NCBI RefSeq assembly: GCF_046557615.1
Contig: NZ_JBKIII010000001.1
Location: 806,001-870,000, forward strand
Direction: 5' to 3'
Origin: Haloferax sp046557615
Lineage (GTDB): Archaea > Halobacteriota > Halobacteria > Halobacteriales > Haloferacaceae
DNA: 64,000 nucleotides
A model generated the notes under the pieces. That model worked only from the letters and a program-made list of their open reading frames with translations, ran no database searches and was not told the origin of the DNA. Every line of letters begins with the position of its first letter. Position 1 is the stretch's first letter. Position numbers and translations under genes: made by a program. This document shows, one piece after another, positions 1-8,425 of this stretch.

Positions 1-1011
1 CTCGCTGTCGCCCTCGGACTGGTGTGGTGGGAAACCGGTGCGACGACCATCTCCGCGGTCACCGCGTCGGCAGTGGCACCCTCGGTGATAGTACTCACCG
101 CGGCGGCGACACTTCTGTTGGCAGCGATGGTTCAATCGGCGCTGCTCCCGTTCCACACGTGGCTTCTGTCGTCGATGACCGCACCCACGCCCGCGTCCGC
201 GTTGATGCACGCTGGCTTCGTCAACGCTGGCGGCATCCTCTTACTTCGGTTCGCGCCGGTCGTCACCGTCGACGATGGATTCATGCTCGTCATCGTGGTC
301 GCGGGCGCGGTGAGTGCCCTCCTCGGAAAGCTTCTGAAGACCGTCCAAACCGACGTCAAAGGCAAACTCGGCTGTTCTACTATCGGACAGATGGGGTTCA
401 TGTTCATGCAAGCGGGACTAGGCTTCTTCGGCGCGGCTATCACCCACCTCATCCTCCACGGGTTCTACAAAGCCTACCAGTTCCTCTCGGCAGGGAACAA
501 CGTCGAACAGCAGAATCCACGCGCACCGAACGCCGAACCACAATCGCTGGGCCTTGCCGGAATCGCCGCGATACTGGTGACCGCACTCGCAGGCGGGGTC
601 GTCTTCGCCACGCTCACCGGCGAAGGGACGGCGTTCGACAGTGGCCTGCTTCTCGCGGGGTTGGTCGTCTTGACGACGATGCACGCCGCCCGTGGGGTCG
701 TCCGGAACTCGTCGTTGCCAGCGGCCCTTCGATACGGGGGTGTCGCGCTGGTCTTCCTCCCGGCAATCGCCGTCTACGCGTGGGTGTACACACTCATCGA
801 ACACGCGCTGGTCGGCGTCCCGCTCGTGACGGCTCCGACCGAATTGACGGTCGTTCACCTCGCCGTCGCCGCGGCGTTCGTCTTCGCGTACCTCGCCATC
901 GAGAGTGGCGTCTACCAGCGGAGTCACCGCCTGTACGTGACTCTCGTGAACGCGACGACACCCGCACCAGGAACGATTACGACTACCAGAGAGGAGTACA
1001 ATGAACACTAA
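1..1011 (+). CDS. dabB: DabB-type proton-conducting membrane subunit, 5'-truncated by the window
   Basis: This is the C-terminal ~336 residues of a NuoL/MrpA-family (proton-conducting transporter) membrane protein. The frame is open from base 1, so the true start lies outside the window. The family motif is clear: an LLPFHTWL segment followed by PTPASALMHAG and then a long run of hydrophobic helices, with the conserved lysine of KLLKTVQTDVKGKL. In DAB systems this subunit is thought to couple an ion gradient to carbon uptake by its partner DabA. The stop codon overlaps the start of dabA by 11 bp, which indicates translational coupling and is why it is called DabB rather than a stray Nuo or Mrp subunit. 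No other Nuo or Mrp subunits are visible downstream. Confidence 0.85.
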   Translation, partial: LAVALGLVWWETGATTISAVTASAVAPSVIVLTAAATLLLAAMVQSALLPFHTWLLSSMTAPTPASALMHAGFVNAGGILLLRFAPVVTVDDGFMLVIVVAGAVSALLGKLLKTVQTDVKGKLGCSTIGQMGFMFMQAGLGFFGAAITHLILHGFYKAYQFLSAGNNVEQQNPRAPNAEPQSLGLAGIAAILVTALAGGVVFATLTGEGTAFDSGLLLAGLVVLTTMHAARGVVRNSSLPAALRYGGVALVFLPAIAVYAWVYTLIEHALVGVPLVTAPTELTVVHLAVAAAFVFAYLAIESGVYQRSHRLYVTLVNATTPAPGTITTTREEYNEH

Positions 1012-3451
1012 CGACACGATACTCGACGCCATCGAACAGGCTGCAACCACCGTCGGACGGGTCTGGCCGCTCCACTCGTTCGTGACGGCGAACCCACTCA
1101 GCGGGTTCGAAGACCGGCCTTTCCACGAAGCCGTCGAACAGGCTGAGTCGCTGTTCGGTGGAGATGGGTACCCGAGTGCCGACGTGTTCCGCGCTGCGTT
1201 CGAAGCAGGGCAAATCGACCTCGAGACACTCCAGAACGAGTTAGCAGAACACGGATACGACGAAGACCCGGAGACGCTCCTGGCGCAGATGGAGTCCGCA
1301 TCCGAAACGACTCCGCAGGGAGACGACGAAACGACGGGGCAGGAAGCCATCGACGAAACCTTGACGAAGTGGCTCGCGGCCTTCCTCGACGAGGGGCACG
1401 CTTCGTGGTCGATGCCGAACCGCGAGCAGGGATTCTACGCCGCGTTTCGCTCTGTTGCTCGTCACGACCAGTCGCTCCCGAACCGGAGTGCCATCACAAC
1501 CTATCCGGACGACCCCATAGCTGCACTCGAGACGGTACTCTCGACCGTTCCCGAGGAAGACTGGGCCTCGCTCTTCGAGTACCACCTCAGCAGGCTCCCC
1601 GGCTGGACGGGTCTCATCAAGCAACGCGAGGCCAGCGAAAGCGACTGGAACGCCGCTTCGCCGATTACTCTCACGGAGTATCTCGCCGCTCGGGTCGTCC
1701 TCACGGACCACCTCGATGGACAACTGACTCCACCTGCTGAGTGGACAGCGGCATCGACTCAGGAACAGCACCCCAGCGACGACGTTCCACTCGCCGAGTG
1801 CTGGTTGCGTGCGTGGGAAGCCACGTACCGCGGGCAACTCGTCGATGCCGTGACCGAGACGAGTCAGTCGCCCCAGACGCCCGGAGACGGTGGACGCCCG
1901 GATGCACAACTGGTCTTCTGTATCGACACGCGCTCGGAGATTATTCGTCGCCACATCGAATCGACGGGGGCCTACGAAACCTACGGTTACGCCGGGTTCT
2001 TCGGTATCCCGATGCGCTATCAGGCCTACGACTCCGAGGTGACGACAGACGCCTGCCCACCGATTCTCGACGCACAACACTTCGTCGCCGACCAACCAGT
2101 CGCCAGTCACGACCACGACCACGACCGGTACGACACGTGGGTGGAGACCAAGCGTACTGCGAAGAAGACCCTCAAGTCGCTCACGTCGAACGCTGCGACC
2201 GTCTTCAGCTTCGTCGAGAGTACTGGAAGTGCCTACGGTGCCGCGCTCACTGCCCGGACACTCCTTCCGGCGCAGGTGTACGACATCCTCACCGCCACCG
2301 AAGAGCGCGTTCCGGCACACGCCGACTTCTGTGAACCGGGACTCGACCACGACCCGCACGGCGAGGGAAGTCTCCCACACGGCCTGTCCACGGAAGAGAA
2401 AGTCGAGTACGCCACGACGGCGTTCGAACTGATGGGATGGGACGAGTTCGCTCGGGTCGTCGCCTTCGTCGGCCACGCCAGTCAGACCTCGAACAATCCG
2501 TTCGAATCCAGTCTCGACTGCGGTGCCTGCGCTGGCAACCCCGGCGGCCCGAGCGCACGCGTCCTCGCCACGATATGCAACGACGAGGAAGTCAAATCCG
2601 CACTTCGTGACCGCGGATTCGACATTCCCACCGACACCGTCTTCGTCGCCGGTGAACACAACACCACGACCGACGAAGTGAGCCTCTTCACCGCCGATAT
2701 TCCGGCGAGTCACGAGGCCGACGTCGAACAACTCCGTCGCGACCTCGAGACTGCTCGCGCAGATTCGACCGCCGAACGCACCGCGTCGATGGGCGCGTCG
2801 TCGCCGGGGACTCGTGAAGCAGAACGCCGCGCTGCCGATTGGGCAGAGACTCGGCCAGAGTGGGGCCTTGCCGGGAACGCTGGTTTCGTCGTCGGCCCGC
2901 GTTCACTCACAGAGGACGTGAATCTCGATGGCCGCTCGTTCCTCCACTCGTACGACTGGCAGAAAGACGAGTCGGGCGATGCGCTGGCCGCTATCGTCGG
3001 TGGGCCACTCGTCGTCACCCAGTGGATAAACAGCCAGTACTACTTCTCGACGGTAGACAACGCGGTGTACGGCAGCGGTTCGAAGGTCACCCAGAACCCC
3101 GTCGGAAACGTCGGCGTCTACCAGGGCAACGGCGGCGACCTGATGACCGGTCTCCCACTGCAATCACTCATGGCGTCCGACGACGTGCCGTACCACCAAC
3201 CGCTCCGCCTCTCGACGGTGATTCACGCACCAGTCGAGCGCGTGACCGACATCCTCGAAGTGAACGCCGACGTGACCGACTTGCTCGACAACGGATGGCT
3301 CTCGTTGACCGTCGTGGACCCGACACGCGACGGCACGGCTTTCCACTACGACGGTGACCTGTCGTGGACGACTCCTGAAAAGCCCGAGGAGGCCGCACAG
3401 GTCGAAGCGAGCGAGAAACCCACAGTGGCACCAATCGCCGCCGACGACTGA
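1001..3451 (+). CDS. dabA: Inorganic carbon transporter subunit DabA (DUF2309/UPF0753)
   Basis: An 816-residue soluble-type protein of the DUF2309 family, the zinc-binding partner of DabB in dissolved-inorganic-carbon accumulation. The carbonic-anhydrase-like metal site is visible: C307 and D309 in the FCIDTRSE motif, H492 in FVGHAS, and C507/C510 in the DCGACAG loop, one of which should be the fourth ligand. The N-terminal PLHSFVTANPLSGFED and the FGIPMRY segment are typical of the family. The ATG lies inside the end of dabB. A beta-carbonic anhydrase follows, which fits a role in hydrating CO2 or trapping bicarbonate. The family role is established in bacteria. Function in this archaeon is inferred. 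Confidence 0.9.
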   Translation: MNTNDTILDAIEQAATTVGRVWPLHSFVTANPLSGFEDRPFHEAVEQAESLFGGDGYPSADVFRAAFEAGQIDLETLQNELAEHGYDEDPETLLAQMESASETTPQGDDETTGQEAIDETLTKWLAAFLDEGHASWSMPNREQGFYAAFRSVARHDQSLPNRSAITTYPDDPIAALETVLSTVPEEDWASLFEYHLSRLPGWTGLIKQREASESDWNAASPITLTEYLAARVVLTDHLDGQLTPPAEWTAASTQEQHPSDDVPLAECWLRAWEATYRGQLVDAVTETSQSPQTPGDGGRPDAQLVFCIDTRSEIIRRHIESTGAYETYGYAGFFGIPMRYQAYDSEVTTDACPPILDAQHFVADQPVASHDHDHDRYDTWVETKRTAKKTLKSLTSNAATVFSFVESTGSAYGAALTARTLLPAQVYDILTATEERVPAHADFCEPGLDHDPHGEGSLPHGLSTEEKVEYATTAFELMGWDEFARVVAFVGHASQTSNNPFESSLDCGACAGNPGGPSARVLATICNDEEVKSALRDRGFDIPTDTVFVAGEHNTTTDEVSLFTADIPASHEADVEQLRRDLETARADSTAERTASMGASSPGTREAERRAADWAETRPEWGLAGNAGFVVGPRSLTEDVNLDGRSFLHSYDWQKDESGDALAAIVGGPLVVTQWINSQYYFSTVDNAVYGSGSKVTQNPVGNVGVYQGNGGDLMTGLPLQSLMASDDVPYHQPLRLSTVIHAPVERVTDILEVNADVTDLLDNGWLSLTVVDPTRDGTAFHYDGDLSWTTPEKPEEAAQVEASEKPTVAPIAADD

Positions 3452-3514
3452 CTCGTTGGCCGAGTGTCCACTCGTTCTCCCGGCAACTGTCGAGAACCCA
3501 CTCCATCCTTGGCA

Positions 3515-3520
3515 TTTACT
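3515..3520 (+). promoter_or_regulatory. Likely TATA box of the carbonic anhydrase gene
   Basis: TTTACT lies 25-30 nt before the ATG at 3545, the spacing of a leaderless haloarchaeal transcript. It suggests that the carbonic anhydrase can be transcribed apart from dabBA. Confidence 0.4.
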
Positions 3521-3544
3521 ACCACAGAGTGAGTTCTCCAAACA

Positions 3545-4240
3545 ATGACAAATTCGATACTGGCATCACTCTTAGCCGGCAACGAGCGCCACGTCGAACA
3601 ACTCGCTGTGGACCACTTCGAAGGCCATCGAGGCGCACAGCATCCACTTATCGTCTCTGTCGGATGCTCGGACTCACGTGTGGCAGTCGAGGCCGTCTGG
3701 AATGTCGATAAGGCCAGCGAACTCTTCAAGTCCGTCAACGTGGGGAACCAGGTGTGGACACACGTGGACGACGAACTCGTCGTCAACGACGCTGTTGGGT
3801 ACGCCGTCTCGTCGTTGGGCGTCTCCGACGTCGTCGTCCTCGGACACACGGGATGCGGGGCGGTTACAGCCGCATACAACTTGGTCTCTGGTGACGAGTT
3901 CAGCGACGTCCCGCCCGCCGTCGAGGCGTCTTTCTCTCGTCTCGTGCCCCTGGTCGAGGAAGCACGCGAGTTGGGTCTCTTCGACGAGACGACACCGGCA
4001 GACGATGCCGTCAATCGACTCGTGGAGTACGCCGTCGTCCGGCAAGTCGAGTTCCTGAGCGAGAGCCGAGAAGTTCCCGAAGCGACCAACTGTTGGGGTT
4101 TCGTCTACGACTTCCAGCACGCGTACGGCGCGGAAGATGGTGCCGTGTATCTCGTCGCCGCGAACGGAGAATCAGACGCCGAGACACTCACCGAACTGGT
4201 TCCCGAACGGTTCGCCTCTCGTGTGAAATCGCTTCGATAG
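3545..4240 (+). CDS. Beta-class carbonic anhydrase
   Basis: A 231-residue beta-carbonic anhydrase catalysing CO2 + H2O to bicarbonate. The zinc ligands and catalytic dyad are all present: C41, D43 and R45 in GCSDSR, then H101 and C104 in GHTGCGAV. No signal peptide is seen, so it should be cytoplasmic. It starts 93 bp after dabA in the same direction, and a TATA-like element just upstream suggests a second promoter. A cytoplasmic carbonic anhydrase next to a bicarbonate accumulator would tend to work in the supply of bicarbonate to carboxylases (inference). It converges on the DUF21/CBS gene with only 9 bp between them. Confidence 0.93.
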   Translation: MTNSILASLLAGNERHVEQLAVDHFEGHRGAQHPLIVSVGCSDSRVAVEAVWNVDKASELFKSVNVGNQVWTHVDDELVVNDAVGYAVSSLGVSDVVVLGHTGCGAVTAAYNLVSGDEFSDVPPAVEASFSRLVPLVEEARELGLFDETTPADDAVNRLVEYAVVRQVEFLSESREVPEATNCWGFVYDFQHAYGAEDGAVYLVAANGESDAETLTELVPERFASRVKSLR

Positions 4241-4249
4241 CGACCGAAG

Positions 4250-5338
4250 TTAGGCGTGACTCCCCGTCGAGCGCGTCGAACTCGCCGGTCTGTCCAGTGG
4301 GTCTTCGAGTTCACCCATGACGGTTTCGAGCGCGTCGGTGACGGTGACCAGACCGACGACCTCTCCGTCCGACATCACGAGTGCAAGTTCCTGCCGCTCT
4401 GCTTGGAACTGGTCGATAGCGTCGCTGACAGAGGTGTCCGCCGAGACGGTCATCGGCGGGGCAGCGATAGACGCGAAGTCCGCCGTTCCCTCTTTCAACT
4501 CGTCAATCTCGTCCACGACACTCGGAACGTAGACGATACCCTCGAACTCCTCAGAATCCGCGCCGAAGAGCGGATAGCGAGTGTGCGGCGTCTCCGAGAC
4601 CCGGCGAAGGTTCTCTTCGACCGAGCAGGAAGTCGAGAGCGCGACGATGTTGGATTCGGAGACCATCACGTCGCTCACCGGGGTAGTCCCGGCCTCCAGT
4701 GCGTTCAGCACTTCGTCGTGGCGCTCGCCGGAGACTTCACCGCGCTCCAAGAGCGAACTCAGTCGGGTACGCAGTTGCGCCCGTGACTCGATAACATCTT
4801 CTTCGGCTTCGAGCCACGCTCCGCTCATCTCGATACCGAACAGTCGAAGCGTCCACTTCGCCACCCAGTCGCCGAGTTTGATGAGCGGCGAGATGACGAC
4901 GTAGAACCAGTACAGCGGCGCTGCACCGTACCGACAGACCATTCGGGACCGCTCGACACCGAGGTAGGTCGGCGTCTGCTCGCCGTGGGTCAAGTGGACG
5001 AGGTTGATGATGAGGTAGGCGATGACGGCACCCGCACCGATAGTCGCGAGTGCCGACCCGGCGAACAGCGGCTCGAACAGTGCGGCGAGTGCGGGTTCGG
5101 CGACGATACCGACGGCGATGCTCGACGCCGTAATCCCGACCTGGCAGGTCGTCAGGTACAGTTCGAGGTCCTGTGTCATCTCCCACGCGCGTTCGAGTCT
5201 GGAATCACCGTCGATGAACTCGTCTTCGGTGAACTGGCGAGCACGGGTGAGTGCAAACTCGATGGCGACGAAAAAGCCGTTAGCGAGGATGAGCAGCACA
5301 CCGGCAACGAGGCGAAGACCGATCTCGAGAGGGGTCAT
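4250..5338 (-). CDS. DUF21 and CBS-pair membrane protein (CNNM/CorC/HlyC family)
   Basis: A 362-residue integral membrane protein. The N-terminal half (about 1-150) is a DUF21/CNNM transmembrane domain, with the family's ANGFFVAIEFALTRAR opening and helices near 70-95 and 105-150. The C-terminal half carries a CBS pair, starting around the PVSDVMVSESNIVAL motif and ending at the GLVTVTDALETVMGEL motif. CNNM proteins are linked to Mg2+ transport or its regulation, and CBS pairs often sense nucleotides. It lacks the CorC-HlyC C-terminal domain after the CBS pair, as many archaeal members do. The ATG is the natural start, just before the first helix. Confidence 0.85.
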   Translation of the reverse strand: MTPLEIGLRLVAGVLLILANGFFVAIEFALTRARQFTEDEFIDGDSRLERAWEMTQDLELYLTTCQVGITASSIAVGIVAEPALAALFEPLFAGSALATIGAGAVIAYLIINLVHLTHGEQTPTYLGVERSRMVCRYGAAPLYWFYVVISPLIKLGDWVAKWTLRLFGIEMSGAWLEAEEDVIESRAQLRTRLSSLLERGEVSGERHDEVLNALEAGTTPVSDVMVSESNIVALSTSCSVEENLRRVSETPHTRYPLFGADSEEFEGIVYVPSVVDEIDELKEGTADFASIAAPPMTVSADTSVSDAIDQFQAERQELALVMSDGEVVGLVTVTDALETVMGELEDPLDRPASSTRSTGSHA

Positions 5339-5407
5339 TTAGCTGTGCCCGACGATTGCGTCTCCAGACGCTAAAACTCGGTGGTTGTCCGTTCCTTGAT
5401 ATACCCC

Positions 5408-5424
5408 ATTGCTGAATGAGCAAT
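5408..5424. repeat. Inverted repeat in the divergent CBS/Lrp intergenic region
   Basis: ATTGCT-GAATG-AGCAAT: perfect 6-bp arms around a 5-nt spacer, between two divergent genes. A regulator site is plausible but not proven. Confidence 0.4.
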
Positions 5425-5450
5425 ATTGTCTGGTGAAATTCTCGTTTCGA

Positions 5451-5476
5451 TAACAGGGTGTGAACACTGTTAATGC
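5451..5476 (+). promoter_or_regulatory. lrp promoter with an overlapping dyad operator
   Basis: The dyad TAACAG (5451-5456) / CTGTTA (5467-5472) encloses a second dyad, GTGTGAACAC (5458-5467). It runs into a TATA-like TGTTAATG (5469-5476) that is 25-32 nt before the lrp ATG. This arrangement suits autoregulation by the Lrp-type product (inference). Confidence 0.45.
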
Positions 5477-5500
5477 GATGGCTCCAGAACGCAGAGTCAA

Positions 5501-5974
5501 ATGACGACCCGAGAGTTGGACGACCTGGATAGACACATTCTCTATGCACTTCAGACCGAAGCGCGACAGACGTCTTCGAGCGATATCGCGGCGTCACACG
5601 GCGTCTCGGCGAGTACGGTTCGAAACCGTCTGCAACAACTCGAAGCCGACGGCGTCATTCGCGGCTATCACGCCGACGTCGATTACGAGACGGCCGGGTA
5701 CCAGCTCTTCACGCTCATCGTCTGTACAGCACCGATTCCGGAGCGTGAAGAACTCGCCGCGGCGGCCGCTGAGGTTCCGGGCGTCGTCGAAGTTCAAGAA
5801 GTGATGACAGGCAAGGCAAACGTACTCGTCCAGGCTATCGGTATCGACGGCGACGACCTGAGTCGAATCGGCGAGGAGTTAGACGAACTCGGTCTGCAAG
5901 TCTCGGACGAGGATTTGATTCGGAATACGCACCGGCGGCCCTACACGGCGTTCGGCGACGGCGAAGAAACGTAG
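5501..5974 (+). CDS. Lrp/AsnC family transcriptional regulator
   Basis: A 157-residue Lrp/AsnC regulator. The N-terminal winged helix-turn-helix (about 1-60) has the hallmark LDRHILYALQ and SASTVRNRLQQLEADGVIRGY. The rest (about 65-140) is a RAM/effector-binding domain with PGVVEVQEVMTGKANVLVQ. Such proteins are octameric or dimeric DNA-binding regulators, usually responding to amino acids, and haloarchaea have many paralogues. The gene is divergent from the CBS gene and convergent with KDPG aldolase (18 bp gap). A dyad overlapping its TATA box suggests autoregulation. The target genes cannot be read from the sequence. Confidence 0.92.
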   Translation: MTTRELDDLDRHILYALQTEARQTSSSDIAASHGVSASTVRNRLQQLEADGVIRGYHADVDYETAGYQLFTLIVCTAPIPEREELAAAAAEVPGVVEVQEVMTGKANVLVQAIGIDGDDLSRIGEELDELGLQVSDEDLIRNTHRRPYTAFGDGEET

Positions 5975-5992
5975 CCCTCGTTCTGTCGAACG

Positions 5993-6649
5993 TTACGCTC
6001 GGGCGTCTTCGATGATCTTCGAGAACTCGCGTGCGGTCTCGGTAATCGTCTCGAAGTCGCCGTTCGCAATCGCCTCGTCGTCCATGATAGCACCGCCTGC
6101 GCCGACGACGATGGCACCCGCCTCGATGTAGTCAGCCACGTTGTCGAGACCGATACCGCCGGTCGGCATCATCGGAATCTGTGGCAGCGGACCACGAATG
6201 CTCTTGAGGTGGCCGGGTCCGAACGAAGAGGCCGGGAACACTTTCACGAAGTCAGCACCAGCACTGTAGGCGTTGACCGCTTCGGTGGGCGTGACGATAC
6301 CCGGTGCGACGAGCGTTCCGTAGCGGTTGCACGCTTCGACGACGCCTTCGTCGAAGTTCGGGCCGACGACGAACTCTGCGCCCGCCTGAATCGCCGACGT
6401 TGCAGTCGGTTCGTCGAGGACGGTTCCCGCGCCGACGATTGCTTCGTCGTCGGAGAACGACGCCGACACCTCGCTGATGAGGTCCATCGCGTTCGGGTTG
6501 TCCGCGGTGATTTCGTAGGCCGTCACACCGCCGTCGTTGAGGGCGTCAGCGACTTCGATGATGGTGTCCGCGTCGGCACCGCGCATCACCGCGACGACGC
6601 CGCTGTCGATGAGTCGCTGCATATCCTCGTGTACGTCGAATACTCCCAT
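5993..6649 (-). CDS. kdgA: 2-keto-3-deoxy-6-phosphogluconate (KDPG) aldolase
   Basis: A 218-residue bacterial-type class I KDPG/KHG aldolase, cleaving KDPG to pyruvate and glyceraldehyde 3-phosphate. The Schiff-base lysine is K136 in DFVKVFPASSFGP, with the conserved VMRG (about 21-24), E46 in YEITADNP, GAGTVLD (73-79) and MPTGGI (161-166). The frame could be extended 44 codons upstream, but that part is poor in coding character and the ATG at 6649 has a TATA box 27-34 nt before it. It should act in the semi-phosphorylated Entner-Doudoroff branch of haloarchaeal sugar breakdown. Kinase and dehydrogenase genes for that pathway are not in the window. Confidence 0.9.
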   Translation of the reverse strand: MGVFDVHEDMQRLIDSGVVAVMRGADADTIIEVADALNDGGVTAYEITADNPNAMDLISEVSASFSDDEAIVGAGTVLDEPTATSAIQAGAEFVVGPNFDEGVVEACNRYGTLVAPGIVTPTEAVNAYSAGADFVKVFPASSFGPGHLKSIRGPLPQIPMMPTGGIGLDNVADYIEAGAIVVGAGGAIMDDEAIANGDFETITETAREFSKIIEDARA

Positions 6650-6675
6650 TGTCAGTACGGTATTTACTACATTAG

Positions 6676-6683
6676 TTAATAAA
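6676..6683 (-). promoter_or_regulatory. TATA box of the KDPG aldolase gene
   Basis: On the minus strand TTTATTAA lies 27-34 nt before the ATG at 6649. It implies a leaderless message and decides the start of this gene. Confidence 0.6.
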
Positions 6684-6863
6684 AGGCAGTCTTCTCTACA
6701 CCATTCGCGGTGAAGGTACTGGATGGTAGGTTTACTGGATGGGTTTCGTATCAGTGCAACGTGATTGTCCTGTGCCACCACGCGACATGCTCAAATTCGC
6801 TCGGCACTAACGTGAGGTAAGCGACGGCGAGTGCGGTCTGTACTGCGTTGCCGCCGCCGTATC

Positions 6864-7892
6864 ATGACAGACATCGACCTCGAACGATTGTACCGTGAGG
6901 TGATTCCATCAGTCGTCTCCGTCTACGTCAACGGACGACGACGAAGCACAGGCGGTGCGGGGAGTGCGTTCGTCTACGACGACCAACACCTCGTCACGAA
7001 CGAACACGTCGCGCGACTCGCAACCGACGACGACCGCGTCGAACTTCGGTTCGCCGACGGGTCGTGGCGAGTCGGCGACGTCGTCGGCTCAGACGCCTAT
7101 ACTGACTTGGCCGTCATTTCGGTTCCCGAACTCCCCGACGACGCATCACCGCTAGCACTCGCTATCGACAACCCTGCGCCTGGTCGCCACGTCGCGGCAC
7201 TGGGGAATCCACTCGGTCTCGACGGGTCTATCTCGGCAGGCATCGTCTCCGGTTCGAATCGTTCGCTTCCGACGTCGAACGGGTTTGCAATCCCCGACGT
7301 GGTCCAGACCGACGCACCAATCAACCCCGGTAACTCGGGTGGCCCGCTCGTCGGCGTCGTCGCCGCAAGTGAGAGCGATAGCCCTGCGTACGAAGTCGTC
7401 GGCGTCAACCGAGCGAAGTCGGGTGACAACATCGGTTTCGCGGTCTCGCCAATCATCGCCCAGCACATCCTCCCGAGTCTCGTCGAAGATGGACGCTACC
7501 GGCACTCGTATCTCCGGGCGCGCACCCTCGACGTGACGCCGACGATTGCAGATGTCAACGACGTTGTGATACCCAGCGGCGTCCTCGTCGTCGATTTCGG
7601 CGGGACAAACGATACCGAAGACGATGGCTTACGTGGCTGTTCGAGTGCAGTCGAAGTTCGCGGCATGCGCGTCCCCGTCGGCGGCGACGTTATCGTCGCA
7701 ATCGAAGGCCGCCCGATTCGGACCCACGAGGAGTTGATGCGCTATCTCATCACCGAGACACGGCCAAGCGAACCGGTTGCCGTCGATGTACTCCGCGATG
7801 GCGAACCGCTCAGTCTCTGTCTCGTCCTCGACGAACGACCCTTCGTCGGGAGTGACAACCGAAACGGTGGGAGCCAAATCCCCATCGAGTAA
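6864..7892 (+). CDS. Trypsin-like serine protease of the HtrA/Deg family with a PDZ domain
   Basis: A 342-residue protease. Numbered from the ATG at 6864, the catalytic triad is H48 (LVTNEHVAR), D81 (AYTDLAVISV) and S158 (NPGNSGGPLVG). A PDZ-like domain occupies roughly 225-325, with GGDVIVAIEGRPIRTHEEL. HtrA proteins degrade or refold damaged proteins. No signal peptide or N-terminal membrane helix is seen, so this member may be cytoplasmic or use a non-classical route, which is unusual for the family. An upstream in-frame start adds 11 residues but gives an Arg-rich stretch not typical of the family. Confidence 0.88.
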   Translation: MTDIDLERLYREVIPSVVSVYVNGRRRSTGGAGSAFVYDDQHLVTNEHVARLATDDDRVELRFADGSWRVGDVVGSDAYTDLAVISVPELPDDASPLALAIDNPAPGRHVAALGNPLGLDGSISAGIVSGSNRSLPTSNGFAIPDVVQTDAPINPGNSGGPLVGVVAASESDSPAYEVVGVNRAKSGDNIGFAVSPIIAQHILPSLVEDGRYRHSYLRARTLDVTPTIADVNDVVIPSGVLVVDFGGTNDTEDDGLRGCSSAVEVRGMRVPVGGDVIVAIEGRPIRTHEELMRYLITETRPSEPVAVDVLRDGEPLSLCLVLDERPFVGSDNRNGGSQIPIE

Positions 7893-7948
7893 GTCTGTTT
7901 CGGAGAATCGGGTCACCGGTTCATGTGTCATCGGCGCGAAGTGCATGC

Positions 7949-8389
7949 ATGGAAAACGTCAGATACGTCTACACGGTGGGGATGGACGACGAGGAGGTTG
8001 CGATGCGACTGCAAGACGCCGACTCTGGTGTCCTCTCGCTGGCGGCCGACAACCGTGCCTACGCGATTCCCGTACACGTCCACTACGACGACGAAAGTGA
8101 GAGACTTCTCTTTCGACTCTCTGACGACGGGCGAAGCGAGAAGTTCGAGTTCATCGATTCGACAGAGGAAGCCACGTTCATCTGTTACGGCGACGAAGGC
8201 GAAGACTCGTGGAGTATCATCGCTCGCGGAGCGATTCGAAGATTGCCCGACGACGAACTCCCTGACGAGACGACACTGAACACTGTGTATCGTTCACTCC
8301 GCGTCTTCGACGAGGATATCGCCGACCTGAAGCTCGTTCCGCTCGAACTCGTCCCCGAGAAGTTGACGGGGCGGAAGACCGCTCGCTGA
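7949..8389 (+). CDS. Pyridoxamine 5'-phosphate oxidase-fold protein
   Basis: A 146-residue protein with the split-barrel flavin-binding pattern: VLSLAADNRAYAIPVHVHY near the N-terminus, then RLLFRLSDDGRSEKFEFI, and EEATFICYGDEGEDSWSIIARGAIRRL. This is characteristic of haloarchaeal PNPOx-like proteins that probably bind FMN, heme or F420. The substrate is unknown. The ATG at 7949 (ENVRYVYTVGMDDEE follows) was preferred over one 8 codons upstream because the family begins near this VRYVYTVGM sequence. It follows the HtrA gene in the same direction by 56 bp. Confidence 0.75.
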   Translation: MENVRYVYTVGMDDEEVAMRLQDADSGVLSLAADNRAYAIPVHVHYDDESERLLFRLSDDGRSEKFEFIDSTEEATFICYGDEGEDSWSIIARGAIRRLPDDELPDETTLNTVYRSLRVFDEDIADLKLVPLELVPEKLTGRKTAR

Positions 8390-8425
8390 GTGGTTGGTGA
8401 AGACGCAAGGTGTGGGGAGAACAGA

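Noticed and set aside
5993..6781. A 262-residue version of KDPG aldolase
   Set aside because: The extra 44 codons include the gene's TATA box and have no family similarity.
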